Source of the DNA: Arion vulgaris | Lineage: Eukaryota; Mollusca; Gastropoda; Stylommatophora; Arionidae | Assembly (NCBI GenBank): GCA_020796225.1 | Contig: CM036756.1 | Location: forward strand, 58,744,616-58,808,615 | Direction: 5' to 3' | DNA: 64,000 bases | In this document: in pieces, positions 10,240-21,010 of the stretch | How positions within the stretch are numbered: position 1 is the stretch's first letter | Layout: each line of letters starts with the position of its first letter | Notes under the pieces: generated by a model | The model's input: the letters and a program-made list of their open reading frames with translations, nothing else | Databases searched by the model: none | Told to the model about the DNA's origin: nothing | Program-made: the position numbers and the translations under genes

Positions 10240-10622
10240 GGTTAAGTTGTTCTTTTCTCTAATCATGTTTTGTTTCACAGCTTCAGGATAATAAGAGACT
10301 TCTAGAATGGGCTTTTGTGCGCGCTTCAAAAGAGTGTTTTCACAGTCTGCTATTTCTGATGTCCACCTTTAGCATAGGCGGCGTTTTGCTTTGAGTCCAC
10401 TGTATCTAAGTATCATTGCTCTTTGAGGCGCACTGTCTGTTGGCAATCTGCTTATATGGCAGAACCATTCAATTTGTTGTTTTTTTAATGAAGTTCAGTA
10501 TTAAATTTGCATTTTGTCTCGATGTCTTTGTTTCTAAACCGGTCTCTTCTTGACACTCCGAACATTCTGCGCAGACACTTTGTCTCTGTCGTGATTAGTT
10601 TTCTTCTATCGGTAACATCTTC
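10240..10622 (-). pseudogene. LINE-b C-terminal region
   Basis: The minus strand reads ETKCLRRMFGVSRRDRFRNK, then a frame break and LKEQ..LDTVDSKQNAAYA. CLRR...RRDRxRN is the post-RT motif seen in many LINEs. Copies: 28480, 35862, 56155. Confidence 0.65.
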
Positions 10623-10873
10623 GTTCTTCTTCTTCTTACGCTCTATATCGACCACATATTAACCACTCTTTGTGATTTGTATGTGATTTGAGACTAAGAG
10701 CGATTGTACGTTTTACAAGTTATGCGCCTACAAGTAGGCCAGCACATCCGATTTATGCGATGCGCTTTATTTACTAGGGTAGTTTCCCTAGGTCTCCTCC
10801 AGTCGCCTCGTAGGTCGCATTGGTACTATTATTTGCTTCCCTTGCGGGCACCGGCACCACATGGGTTGTTGAC
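10623..10873 (-). mobile_element. GAA-SINE copy
   Basis: Reverse-oriented full-length copy from '(ttc)nttacgctc' through 'aaccactctttgtgatttg' and 'aagtaggccagcacatccga' to 'ggcaccacatggg'. Flanks acatcttcg and acatctccg may be a decayed duplication. Confidence 0.75.
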
Positions 10874-11047
10874 ATCTCCGATAACAGTGATAACAAAATT
10901 AATAATCTTATATAAAGATGGCGATAAGAAATACTCGTGAAATGCTAATGTTGATTTCTATAATATTAAACAGGCATGCTGGTTTGAATATATTTTCAGC
11001 GTTATCGAATATAAAGATAACACTGATATTTAAGTTCATTTTATTCA

Positions 11048-11270
11048 TGGTGACGTCTGTGACTTAGGGATAGTGACTCGATTTATTATCCCCGACGTTC
11101 TGAGTTCGAATAACGCTGCGGACAGTTTGGTTGCAAATTGTTTCCCGTGGATTTTTACAAAGGACGATGGCACAACCCGTTCAGAAAGCAATGGCAAACT
11201 ACTGAACGTAATAATGCCTAGAAAAATCACAAATAGCGTTAAAAAGCGGGAGTTGATTCGCAATTAACTT
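11048..11270 (+). mobile_element. tSINE-A copy
   Basis: tRNA-like head: 'tgacttagggatagtgactc' (A-box region) and 'tgagttcgaataacg' (degenerate B box). The body has 'gttcagaaagcaatggcaaa', 'ctgaacgtaataatgcc' and 'cacaaatagcgttaaaaag', shared with copies at 21278, 29411 and 30222. The 3' end is truncated after 'gattcgcaa'. Non-autonomous, Pol III-transcribed type by structure. Confidence 0.8.
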
Positions 11271-11281
11271 GTATCCATAAT

Positions 11282-11398
11282 TTGAGAATGGCGGCTGCAG
11301 AGGCGGAACATTTGGCATAGGAGAGAGAAATTCCGAAAGGCTGTTAAAGTGTCAAAGTTCTGCTCATGACAAGCTATTTGATGATAATGATGATGATG
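11282..11398 (+). pseudogene. LINE-a 3' tail fragment
   Basis: 'gaatggcggctgcagaggcg' (MAAAEAE) through 'aagttctgctcatgacaagc' and a (GAT)n end matches the last ~115 bp of LINE-a at 26250-26340. Confidence 0.75.
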
Positions 11399-11707
11399 TA
11401 TCAATATTGTAAATTACTACGGCTGATTAATCTCTTACACAAAGCAAACTTAGATTGAACCGTGAAAGAGTGCGATTAAGGCATTGAGATATAGTTGCTT
11501 CATAATGCAATGAGAACAGGTCAACCAGCATTCACAAATCTTTTTTCAAGATATAATATAGACAATATCGGACGAATATATCGTAATGGCGTCTGATACT
11601 GCTGATAGGATAGCGTAGAGTGATCTCTCTTTTTCTTTCTTTCTCTCTATCTCTTTCTCCCTCTTGCTCTAAATGATCTCTACATCAAAGAGTAGAAAAA
11701 AATCCTC

Positions 11708-11790
11708 TAAGCCAGATTTTCCCAAGCTGGGATCCGCAGACCCCCGTGGGTCCACGAGGTACTCACAGAGAGGCTTGACCTAACATTGAA
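11708..11790. repeat. Possible hAT-type transposon end
   Basis: 'cagattttcccaagctggga' followed by 'tccgcagacccccgtgggtc' resembles the G/C-rich hairpin ends (CAG.GTTCCCAA.CTGGGGTCCGCGGACCCC) of some hAT elements. It abuts the right arm of the inverted repeat. No partner end was identified, so the assignment is tentative. Confidence 0.4.
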
Positions 11791-11791
11791 C

Positions 11792-12100
11792 GTTTCTGAT
11801 AGACCTGTGTTTGTACTTATTGTACACTGGCTATTTATAACGTGTATGTGTTGTCTGTGTCTTCAGATGTAGATATATTAAGTCACGTGAAGTTAATGTG
11901 TTGGCCTCTTGCTTCAAATATTTTCCCTTCATTCCCTGCGTGAAACGATCTGGACATTTGTTCCCCAGAGAATCCTGATTTTAATGTAGGTGAAATCAAG
12001 TTCGTAGGCGTATCAGAGAAAGACGAGAAAACATAAACTCCGTACTGAAGTTGAGAAAGTTAAAGAAAAACTTTAGCAGTCGAAAATCAATAAAAGTTCA
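11792..12100 (-). repeat. Right arm of the ~310-bp inverted repeat pair
   Basis: Reverse-complement match of 9912-10238; begins 'cgtttctgatagacctgtgt'. About 1.55 kb separates the arms, filled with a LINE-b relic, GAA-SINE, tSINE-A and LINE-a tail. Confidence 0.75.
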
Positions 12101-12402
12101 TTGTAAAGTCGTTGCTAAGTCAAAATTAATTAAAAATGGTAAAATATAACTCCTATAAAAACTGTTACTCTCCTCAAAATTACATCAGGGGCCCTCGCCG
12201 GTGCTATAGATACGTTTACTTCAGTTAAGATCTTTCTGTGCTTGAAAGAGATAGCAGCACACATTGTTATTCCCCAAAGTGCCTGGATGATTGTCCTATT
12301 AATCATTCAATCTATGTATTATCCTGGATAACACAAACTTGCAACATGGAGACTTACTAAACTGTCTTGTTTATACATGTCGAAAATGTCGTAATTGCCA
12401 GA

Positions 12403-12595
12403 CTAGTAGCTCAAGCGGTAGTGAGCTCGATCACGAACCCAAGCGTACCTGGTTCAAACCCCACGGTGAGCAAGTTTGGAAGCAAATTCATTTCCGTGGG
12501 ATTTTTTACTAAAAGGTAAAAATAGACCTCACCGTTCAGAAAGCAATGGCAAACTACTGAACGTATAAGTGGTGCCTAGAAAATCAACGACTAGT
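12403..12595 (+). mobile_element. tSINE-B copy
   Basis: Head 'tagctcaagcggtagtgagc' (A box) and 'ctggttcaaaccccac' (B box) are a clear tRNA-like Pol III promoter. The body 'gttcagaaagcaatggcaaa' and 'ctgaacgtataagtggtgcc' is the same body used by tSINE-A, on a different head. Other copies: 25785, 51300, 52358, 53572. Confidence 0.85.
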
Positions 12596-12915
12596 TTACT
12601 GTTGTACATGGCTACGTCCTTAAGGATATGCCACGATTTTAAGTTTTAATTTTAATCGCATGTTTATATTTCATTATCTATTCTTATGTTTTTGAATTTG
12701 TCGGATTTAAGACAAATTTATTGTTTCTTTCGCTTTAATTGTGGAAAAACATTATTTAAAATGTATTTGACACAGACTCCAGGAAGTAGACTTAATGTCA
12801 CTTGAGACATTAACTCAGAAAGTACCGAGAAGGAAGACATACGCTAATGACAAGTAATGAAAGAGTGTATTATAGTGTTACGTGAAATACAGTTTACAGA
12901 GAAGTAAGATTTGTT

Positions 12916-14148
12916 GCAGAGTGTGGTCAATGGTGCATAATCCCTTGAAAGAGTGTAGTCACTAGCGCAAAAGCCCGTGGAAGAGTGGGATCACTGGCAC
13001 ATAAACTCATGTCAGAGTGTTGTCACTGGCTCATAAGTCCATGTAAGAGTGTGAACACTGGCACATAAGCACGTGGAAGAGTGGGATCACTGGCTCATAG
13101 GCACGTGGAAGAGTGGATCACTGGCATAAGCCGTGTAGAGTGTGAACACTGGCGCATAAGCCGTGTAAAGTGTGAACACTGGCGCATAAGCCCGTGTAAT
13201 AGTGTGAACACTGGTGCATAAGCCCGTGTAATAGTGTGAACACTGGCGCATAAGCCCGTGTAAGAGTGTGAACACTGGCACATAAGCCCGTGTAATAGTG
13301 TGAACACTGGCGCATAAGCCCGTGTAAGAGTGTGAACACTGGCATAAGCACGTGAAGAGTGGGATCCTGTATAGAGTGAAGTGAACACTGGCAGCATGGA
13401 AGAGTGGACACTGGCCATAAACCCTGTAAAGTGTGAACACTGGCGCATAAGCCCGTGTAAGAGTGTGAACACTGGCGCATAAGCCGTGTAATAGTGTGAA
13501 CACTGTGCATAAGCCCGTGTAAGAGTGTGAACACTGCCATAAGCCGTGTAATAGTGTGAACACTGGCACATAAGCCCGTGTAATAGTGTGAACACTGGCG
13601 CATAAGCCCGTGTAATAGTGTGAACACTTGCTCATAAACCCTGTAGAGTGTGCACTGGCCATAACCATGTAAGTGTTGACACTGGCGCATAAGCCCGTGT
13701 AAGAGTGTGAACACTGGCACATAAGCCGTGTAATGGGACACTGGCCATAGCCGTGAAGAGGGGATCACTGGCCATAAGCCGTGAAGAGTGGAACGATAAC
13801 ACTGTGTCACTGATAAGCCCGTGTAAGAGTGTGAACACTGGCGCATAAGCCCGTGTAATAGTGTGAACACTGGTGCATAAGCCCGTGTAAGAGTGTGAAC
13901 ACTGGCGCATGAGCACGTGTATAGTGTGAACACTGCGCATAAGCCCGTGTAAGAGTGGGAACACTGGCGCATAAGCCCATGTTAGAGTGTGAACACTGGC
14001 GCATAAGCCCGTGTAATAGTGTGAACACTGGCGCATAAGCCCTATGTTAAAGAAGTGTGAACACTGGCGCATAAGCCCGTGTTAGAGTGTTGACACTGGC
14101 GCATAAGCCCGTGTAAGAGTGTGAACACTGGCACATAAGCCCGTGGAA
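12916..14148. repeat. 32-bp minisatellite, roughly 36-38 units
   Basis: Unit built from 'gcgcataagcccgtgtaaga' plus 'gtgtgaacactg'. The borders are diverged (gggatcactgg, tcatgtcagag), while 13180-13320, 13440-13620 and 13810-14140 are close to consensus. 13350-13400 and 13640-13800 have many one- to several-base deletions. Because 32 is not a multiple of 3 and the unit has no minus-strand stop, several overlapping minus-strand open frames of up to 284 codons run through it; I do not regard them as genes. Confidence 0.95.
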
Positions 14149-14480
14149 CTAAATCTTATTGAGCACTTCTGTCCATACCATTATTATTAATGAGTTCTGA
14201 GCCCAATTGTTTTATAATAAATAATCTTCATCCCACAATTTTGGTATTTCCATTGTTTGGCACTTTGTATTACATTAAAATATATCATTTTATATACTAG
14301 ATAGTTAAATATATTTGTTTTACTGTTTGTAGCGACAATACAAACGTGGAAGATTTAGCACAGAGAGTAAGAAATGGATCTATGTTAACGTTTACTATAG
14401 TTGCTGGTGGTTAAATTGGAGCTCGTATGTACGCCACTGTAGTGGTAAATGGTACTGGATAACTTATTTGGTTTATTTTT
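14149..14480. other. No recognisable feature
   Basis: AT-rich spacer between the minisatellite and a LINE-c tail; nothing identifiable. Confidence 0.5.
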
Positions 14481-14815
14481 AAGAACTTCATACACAATAC
14501 CAGCAAGAGAATATTAACACTGTCATTCAAAAGACAGGCTGGCGATGGATCGGGCATGTATTGCGAATGAAGTTTAACAATATCAAGAAAACTGCAATGA
14601 GATTGACACCAGAGGGTAAACAAAAACGTTGAAGACCCAAGACTCATCTGAGGAAGAACAGTGGAACGGAGCTGAAAGAAATTGATCACAACTGGAAAGC
14701 ATTACAATAGAAGGCCAAGAGCAGAGAAGGGTGAGCATTTGTTGCATTCCTGAGTGTCAAAGACGCACAGGCTAGAGTAAGAAAGAGAGAGATAGATGAG
14801 AGAGAGAAAGAGAGA
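14480..14815 (+). pseudogene. LINE-c C-terminal tail
   Basis: One frame reads MRLTPEGKQK then (after a stop) RPKTHLRKNSGTELKEIDHN and WKALQ; just upstream is RWIGHVLRM. This is the 'RPKTTWRRT.E.ELKE..HTW' ending of an L2/CR1-like LINE group. Stops and frameshifts throughout. Ends in a (GA)n-rich stretch near 14790-14820. Confidence 0.75.
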
Positions 14816-14984
14816 GAAGTCAGTGATTACCTTTATGTCTGTAGTTTTTGGCCAGACTTCTGACAATGGTGTTCACTGAATAGTCCAACTCGTTCCAGCA
14901 GCCTCCACATTGTTCGTCAAACTGGTTGAACTCTGAGGACAATCATTCAAGAAAGTAATTGATATATACAACAGTTGTTTACTT

Positions 14985-15290
14985 TCAAATTGGTACAATC
15001 TTTGTCTACAGATTGGTACAATCTTCTATTACAGACTGGTACAATCTCATTGTACAGACTGGTGCACTCTTTTCTACAGACTGGTACAGTCTTCTTCACT
15101 GAACTGGTACAATATTCTTCTACAGACTGGTACAATATTCTTCTACAGACTCGTACAACTTTTTCTACAGACTGGTACAATATTCTTCTACAGACTATAC
15201 AATATTCTTCTACAGACTGATACAATATGTGTCTACAGAATGGTACAATCTTCTTTCAAATACTGGTACAATCTTCTTCTATAGACAATA
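14985..15290. repeat. 23-bp tandem repeat, about 13 units
   Basis: Unit 'tggtacaatattcttctaca' + 'gac'. Open frames on both strands (81 and 92 codons) come from the repeat itself. Confidence 0.93.
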
Positions 15291-15356
15291 ATTTTTTAAA
15301 ATTTTTCTAGTTATCCTTTATTTCAATTACAGATTATTACCTTTGAAATCAGAGTA

Positions 15357-16119
15357 TAATTTACAACAAGGAACACAAACTTCAACAACACATAAATGCA
15401 CTGCAAGCGACATGCGAAAAATATGACATGAAAATTAACACCTCCAAAACAGAAGTCATGACAATAAGTAGGTCAACAGGTCAACTAAATATACACGTGA
15501 ATAATGTCAAAATACAACAGACTCCAGAATTCAAATATCTCGGGAGTATATTCACAGCAGATGGAAAGATGGACAGAGAAATCGAGACTAGATGTCAGAA
15601 GGCAAATGTAGTGACATACCAACTGTCACCACTATTAAAACATCCAAGCATTAACATGGCAGTCAAACGACAACTGATAAACTGCATATTTATTCCAACT
15701 CTCTGCTATCAGTGCCAAACATGGCCCTGACTAAGACACAAGAAAAAAGATTACAACATGTGAAATGAGATGTCTACGAAAAGCTGTCAACGTTACAAGG
15801 CGAGATAGAGTGAGAAACGAGAATATCAGAAGCATCGTTGGTACTATACCATGCATACAGTACATCGAGAAGCAAAGAATCAAGTGGTTCGGCCATCTAA
15901 TGAGAATGGAACCACATTTACTACAATCACGTGCGTGCCTATAATAATCGACACTCAGGGCGCAGAGCACGAGGTAGGCCAAGAACACGATGGATAGATA
16001 ACAGAGTCCTGCGAAAGCATTGACTGACAACGTCAAGCGCAACACACCTGGCACCAGATAGAAAACTAACTCTCCCACGGCGCTTCACGGCAAATGTGGT
16101 TAAGATAAGATAAGATAAG
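15357..16119 (+). mobile_element. 5'-truncated LINE-e insertion with 18-bp target duplication
   Basis: Flanked by perfect copies of ACCTTTGAAATCAGAGTA (15339-15356 and 16120-16137). The inserted 763 bp begins inside ORF2 and ends in a (TAAGA)4-like tail. 5' truncation, microsatellite tail and a long duplication are the hallmarks of target-primed reverse transcription. Identity between the duplications suggests this is among the younger insertions here. Confidence 0.93.
15366..16080 (+). pseudogene. LINE-e ORF2 C-terminal part (RT thumb and tail)
   Basis: The continuous part (to 15730) reads LQQHINALQATCEKYDMK, then INTSKTEVMTISR, FKYLGSIFTADGKMDREIET and INCIFIPTLCYQCQTW. After a stop the frame continues MRCLRKAVNVTRRDRVRNEN and IKWFGHLMRMEPH. 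These are the regions after the catalytic RT box in LINE ORF2. The FADD/YADD box, endonuclease and N-terminus are absent through truncation. Stops and shifts follow 15730. Confidence 0.88.
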
Positions 16120-16537
16120 ACCTTTGAAATCAGAGTAAACGCTTTAATAAAGAAGGACACTTGTGATCAGAAAGGAACATTTTCACACACAATTCAGTCA
16201 GATGCGCTATATAAGGCGACATGGCTGCTCCTATATTCATAGCGGGCAATCGAAAAATGTTCAAACATGATGGATTAATAGATTTATTTATTGATAGTAC
16301 CAGCCAAATAGCACTTTGGTGAATAAGCAAGTGTGATCCGATCTTCTTCTTAAGCTGGGCTATCTCGGCGCTAGTACTTGAACTCTGTAGGACCAGTGAT
16401 GGTCTCCGGTGTAATTTTGAAGATACTAACACATTTTAGGAATTACAAAAATACTTTTAATAAATTTTGACCAGATGTTTTGCAACTTACTCTTATCAAT
16501 TTTCAACTGCAAAGGATTATTTTAGTGCTACTCTTGA

Positions 16538-16700
16538 ATATGACACGAACGAGTGGTTGCCGGGGCCCAAATTTGGGGTGTAAGGAATAGGACGACTGTT
16601 ACCTGCCTTGCATGTCGTAAGAGGCGAATAAGGAGGTTTGGCTGAAATCGGATGCATGTGTCCGCTAGGGAATGCTAACCGAAACAAATGCTTGTAGAAA
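16538..16700 (+). mobile_element. GAA-SINE subfamily II, 5' part
   Basis: 'gagtggttgccggggcccaa', 'atttggggtgtaagg', 'catgtcgtaagaggcg', 'aaggaggtttggctgaaatc' match 38586-38837 and 55199-55447. The 3' half is missing. Confidence 0.75.
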
Positions 16701-17070
16701 ACGGATGCACCAGGCCGTAAGGTGCATAACATGGTGAAACGACTTTTCACAATGAGGAATGGGATAATGGATTCTACGGTTTCCAATCTGCCTCGGAGAT
16801 TTAGCCACGCAGTAAGAATGTCAGACCTACCATATGAGGGTTTCCAAAACGTACTACGGGAAGAGGTCGGCACAAACGGGAAAGCAGAAATCATAGGAAT
16901 TATATCCTACAAAACTGCTCACAGTATGCAAACTTGAGAAGAAAGAGGTGGCCTACTTACACTAGTGTCCAAGACAAACTGTATGGCGTGGCTGAAAATC
17001 TGAGGCAGACGGCTTCCTTTATTAGAGAATCCGAAATCCCAATCTAGTGAGAATGGAGAAGAATATGACA
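16701..17070. other. Unassigned stretch, one short open frame
   Basis: A 71-codon plus-strand frame (16722-16937; PYEGFQNVLREEVGTNGKAE) overlaps a longer minus-strand one. I recognise no family in either. It may belong to a longer form of the preceding repeat. Confidence 0.35.
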
Positions 17071-17071
17071 C

Positions 17072-17170
17072 ACACGTTTTATCGTCCTCCACCGATATAA
17101 GAACAATCTCATCTACACTGAGGTTTGGAACCTCTGGGAAATTATCCAGAACCTTTTACGCGGTATCGAA
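17072..17170 (+). repeat. Third, partial copy of the 9912/11792 family
   Basis: 'cgttttatcgtcctccaccg', 'atctcatctacactgag' and 'tccagaaccttttacgcgg' align to 9985-10090. Matching fades after the 'ggcaagcac' block. Confidence 0.5.
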
Positions 17171-17806
17171 CCGAGTACATTTGGAGTGAGAGGCAAGCAC
17201 TCAATCTCAGAGTATGAGATCAGTCAATGTCGAGGTAACTACAGACACAATTTGAATCAAACGTTGTTAGTTAAGGAGAACTGTAGAGAAATATATAAGT
17301 CAGGGTCAGGAAGGACATTGACCAAATATTGTTTTTATAACTCGCTAGCAGCTTCAGATAAAAGACTTGTTAGAAAAAAAAAACAAGGATCAATGTACTT
17401 TCTTCTCTACGTAAGTCGGTTGGAGAACCACGTATACTTGTTTTTGAGAGAATAAAAATGTTCTCTTTCTTTCTCTCCCCCTTCCCCATCTTTAGCATGG
17501 GACGTCCTTGTGCATAGGACATAGGACAGCAACATATGAGTGTCTTTCTTATCTGTTTTTAGCCGACTTCTGTATTGTTTTGAAGCTGTAACTGATTTCC
17601 TTCAGGTGGTTTTCAGTCTTCCACGTTATTTTAACCCTTTGGTGGCCATCTCATTGCAGTTTTTGAGACAAAGCTAGACTCCAAGTCCAACACATGTCTG
17701 ACACATCGCTTTCACATGATGGTGATCGTAATCTCTTGACGATGCATTGTATGTAGTATTTGGTTAATCAGTTACTCTTGTGAATAAATAAACCATCAAC
17801 CCATTC
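17171..17806. other. No recognisable feature
   Basis: Contains an 89-codon open frame (17186-17455) without family features and a pyrimidine-rich run (17460-17490). Nothing further. Confidence 0.45.
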
Positions 17807-17972
17807 CAGTGGCGGCTCGTGGTCATTTTTCTTGGTGGGGCCAGAAACAAATTTTCGAAAAAATCATGGGTTTTGTAGTATTTACTATTATTTGTCTATT
17901 CGGGGAAGTTATTCCCCCTTTCGATTATTGGTGGGTCGGGCTCCACTGGCGCTTAATGACGAGCCGCCCCTG
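17807..17972 (+). mobile_element. hAT MITE copy 2
   Basis: Starts CAGTGGCGGCTCGT, ends ACGAGCCGCCCCTG, flanked by perfect 8-bp ACCCATTC (17799-17806, 17973-17980). Same orientation as copy 1. Confidence 0.93.
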
Positions 17973-18099
17973 ACCCATTCCATACCATTGACCACTATAG
18001 TTGCAAAGACTGTGTAAGAACCCCGTGTTAGAGATAGTTATTAACAAGAATAGGAGAAAAATCTTCAGCAAACAAGTTGTGGGGAAGGGGGAAAGGTAG

Positions 18100-18250
18100 T
18101 CATTTCTTTTCATTTTATGTATGCAGTTAAAGTTGTGAGTTATAGAGCAACTTCCACTTTCGAAGTTGAACACAACCGTTTTGTGATACTGCACACTTCA
18201 CAAAATGAAGTAAAGCAGCTCTATCGTCTTTGAAAGTCATTTCTGTATAA
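18100..18250. repeat. Unclassified dispersed repeat U, copy 1
   Basis: 'tttatgtatgcagttaaagt', 'actgcacacttcacaaaatg' and 'tcgtctttgaaagt' match 21803-21945 ('cttatgtatgcagtcgaagt', 'actgcacactctacaacatg', 'tcggatttgaaagt'). Confidence 0.5.
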
Positions 18251-18582
18251 CCTCACTGTGAAAAAGAAGGCGCAACTGTAACCCAAGCGAGAGAAACATG
18301 ATCTAACTGTAAAGCAGAGGCGGCAGTTCTTGCAGCCATTGAGTGTACTAACAACAAAGCAGCACCACTCCATAGTCATCACTCTTACTCAAAGTCTTGT
18401 TCTAAGCACTTCAACGTTTTAAACAAAACTGTCTTATTTAAGAGATAACATTTAATATTGGATTGTTGACAAAACCCAATAAATGGTCATGCTTTGGATA
18501 TTAGTTTATTGAAGTGTTTCAAAAACGATAATGAAAATGGATATATCGGGACTAGAAGAAACATGAAGCAGTTTCACCTTTC
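18251..18582. other. No recognisable feature
   Basis: Single-copy-looking AT-rich sequence up to the MITE target site. Confidence 0.45.
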
Positions 18583-18590
18583 CTAAAAAT

Positions 18591-18748
18591 CAGTGGCGGC
18601 TCGTCATTAAGGGCCAGAGGGCCGGGCCCCACCAAAAATAATGTGTAACATGTTTTATTATTTAATGGATTAAAATATAACCTAACCCAAAACCATGATT
18701 TTCCCAAAAATGTTCCCCACTAACCAAAACGATCACGAGCCGCCACTG
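18591..18748 (-). mobile_element. hAT MITE copy 3
   Basis: Starts CAGTGGCGGCTCGT, ends ACGAGCCGCCACTG, so the 14-bp ends are perfect inverted repeats. Flanked by exact CTAAAAAT (18583-18590, 18749-18756). Internal sequence is inverted relative to copies 1, 2 and 5. Confidence 0.95.
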
Positions 18749-18829
18749 CTAAAAATGCAGCGAATAATTCATGAAAATGTAGAAGGAAAAAAAATATAAA
18801 TTAGAAGTCAATATAAAACAGCATGAACG

Positions 18830-19085
18830 GGTTTAGCAGAAAGAAATAACGATATTCAGAATCAGAACTGGCCATTGTAGTCATATCGTTCACGTGTACA
18901 TAATAGACCTCAAAGACTCTGCCGTTTGGCACTACCTCGTATCACCCAGAACACGTCTTACACGACTGCCTATGTTTGTCGGTCAAATAACTGAAACCCG
19001 GCGTAAGGAAGTAACCATTCAAGTAAAGTTGCTGAAAGCCCCCATATGGACGATTCTATTTAGAACAATGCTGGAATAGAAGAAG
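18830..19085 (+). pseudogene. LINE-m post-RNase H tail
   Basis: Reads ITIFRIRTGHCSHIVHVYI, DSAVWHYLVSPRTRLTRLPM and EVTIQVKLLKAPIWTILFRT. The IFRLRTGH...C..C..E...H..C region follows RNase H in many LINEs; here the Cys residues are mostly lost. A related copy is at 52580-52865. Confidence 0.6.
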
Positions 19086-19690
19086 ATAAAGAAAACGAAC
19101 AAGAATTAGAGGTGCTTACAGTAAAATATTATTTGAGCAAAAGTTTGATCGAAATAGACAATACAGCATATTTGGAAACAATACAACTTTGTTTAGCTAG
19201 TAATCAAAATAGCATTAAGAACAAATATAACAGATCATAATACATAACTTATCGATGTCATTAAGCTCACAATCTGACATGTATTTCTGGAATGACGTAT
19301 AGCTTGATATATATACATTTTATATTCATAACTGTTAAACCCAATGTTAATTATTGCTCATAATTTGTTTTCTTAATTCTTATTTTTTCATCTTGATAGA
19401 CATTTTAAAATATATTTTCTTTTCCCTGATCGTCTTCTCTCATCATTATTGTCTCTCTAACTTTCAATGTCATTATATCTATGTCATTCATGTAACCAGG
19501 TTTTCTTATTATCGTTAACGTCTCTGTCTCTTATATCAATATTTTATATCTCTATCAATTTATTTGTTTCATTATTAGTGTAACTTTCCCTCTCTTAGTG
19601 TCTCTTAGAAGCGCGTTTTTTTCTCACTGATTCTAAGTGTTTCTCTGTTTCTAACTTTCTTGCTATTTTAGTAGCGCAAATATTATTTCT
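19086..19690. other. No recognisable feature
   Basis: T-rich sequence with repeated 'tctct'/'ttatatct' words; no repeat unit or gene. Confidence 0.5.
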
Positions 19691-20665
19691 CTTATGTAAA
19701 CAAAGACATCACTTTCTTGCCCTTCTCATCATCATCATCAGGTGCCGTCTCCACATCGAAGGTTGGCTGCAATGAATCTCCAGCATCCTCTGTCTTTCGC
19801 CTTGGTGTTGCACACTGCCAGACTGTAACCTGTCCATTTCTTAAAGTTTCCCTCCCACTTATCTCTCGGTCTTCCTCTTGCTCTTCCTCCCTCAACTTTC
19901 CCTCTAGTAAATGTTTTATCATGGTGTCATGCCTTTTTATGTGCCCAAAATACTTTACTTGTCTGAATTTATTTCTCTTAATAATTGTTTCTTCATGCCT
20001 AGTTTTCCTAAAACTTGTTTATTTGTCTGTTTTTCTGTCCATGAAACTCTGCTTATTCTTCTATATATCCACATCTCAAATGCATCAATTCTGTCTTCTA
20101 ACTGCTTGTTCATTGTCCATGTTTCGAGCCATACATTAATATAGGATATATATAGCATTTGATCATTCTAATTTTTAGCCTGTTTGTGATTTGTTTGGAT
20201 GTCAGTAACTTTCTCATACTATTGAAATTATCCTTGGCCATTCCTATTCTCTTTTAATTTCAGTTATACATCTGCCATCATCTGTTATCATCTGACCGAG
20301 ATAGGAGTAGCTTTTACTTGATGTAGTAATTCTCCATGTATTTTTATATTCATTTTAGGTTTTTCCATTTCCTTGTTGATTACCATAGTTTTTGTTTTCT
20401 GTATGTTAATGTCTAATCCATATTCCTTGCTAGTTCTGTCCAATTGGTCCACTAATTCTTGTAGATCTTGTTCATTTTCTGCTACCAATACTGTGTCATC
20501 TGCATATCTTAAGTTATTTATTATTTTTCCATTGATCTTGAGTCCTGGCATTCCCTCTAGTTGTTTGAAGATTTTCTCTGTGTAGATGTTAAATAGGCTT
20601 TGTGACAGTATGCATCCTTGTCTCACTCCTCTCTTTATGTCTATGTATGAAGTAGCTATTAATAT
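19690..20665 (-). pseudogene. LINE-f ORF2: reverse transcriptase with YADD box
   Basis: A long RT relic. The open part (20288-20665) reads IKRGVRQGCILSQSLFNIYT, then NNLRYADDTVLVAENEQDLQ and LDINIQKTKTMVI: RT blocks with YADD holding two of the catalytic aspartates. After a shift the frame reads LGQMITDDGRCITEIKR near 20270, then MNKQLEDRIDAFEMWIYRR and LGKLGMKKQLLREI; the tail lies around 19720-19920. At least three frameshifts. The upstream half is cut off by a nested tSINE-F at 20678. Confidence 0.88.
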
Positions 20666-20677
20666 ACACATTAATAT

Positions 20678-21010
20678 TTTTTTTTCTCTCTTTCGTCCGC
20701 TTTCAACTCAGACGAAGTTTCATCTCTGAAACTGATTTTTGCGTGAAAATCTGTTTTCCAATTTCTTACAATGGCAGCAGCGTGCACATTGTAAATTACT
20801 TACACTGGCAGCCGTGTGCTCAATGTACTCGTAATTTGTATTCCCTCGCCATACAGGCAGATTTTCTCCGACTTCAGAGGTACTCATGTTATCGTCCTGA
20901 GTAAGACCAGGGGACTCGAACAAATGCCGGACAGTGGGTTCGAACCCGAGCTATGAGGCGTCTCACAGCTAGCAGGCCGAGCTACTATCAACTACTCTAG
21001 GCAGTCCCCC
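20678..21010 (-). mobile_element. tSINE-F, full length with 12-bp target duplication
   Basis: On the minus strand it starts GGGGGACTGCCTAGAGTAG, has a B-box-like CGGGTTCGAACCCA, and ends in an A-rich tail (gagagaaaaaaaaat). Flanks ACACATTAATAT (20666-20677, 21011-21022) are identical. Inserted in the LINE-f RT region. A relative is at 60950-61140. Confidence 0.88.

Noticed and set aside
12403..12480. tRNA-like sequences at SINE heads (also 30222, 35547, 54006, 57690)
   Set aside because: A and B boxes are present but acceptor and anticodon stems do not form, and each is the start of a dispersed element, so they are not tRNA genes.
13087..14072. Overlapping minus-strand open frames of 146-284 codons
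   Set aside because: They are readings of the 32-bp minisatellite; all frames give the same repetitive peptide and there is no start context, domain or codon bias.
19717..20144. Plus-strand frames of 77 and 140 codons with hydrophobic runs
   Set aside because: They are the antisense of the LINE-f relic.
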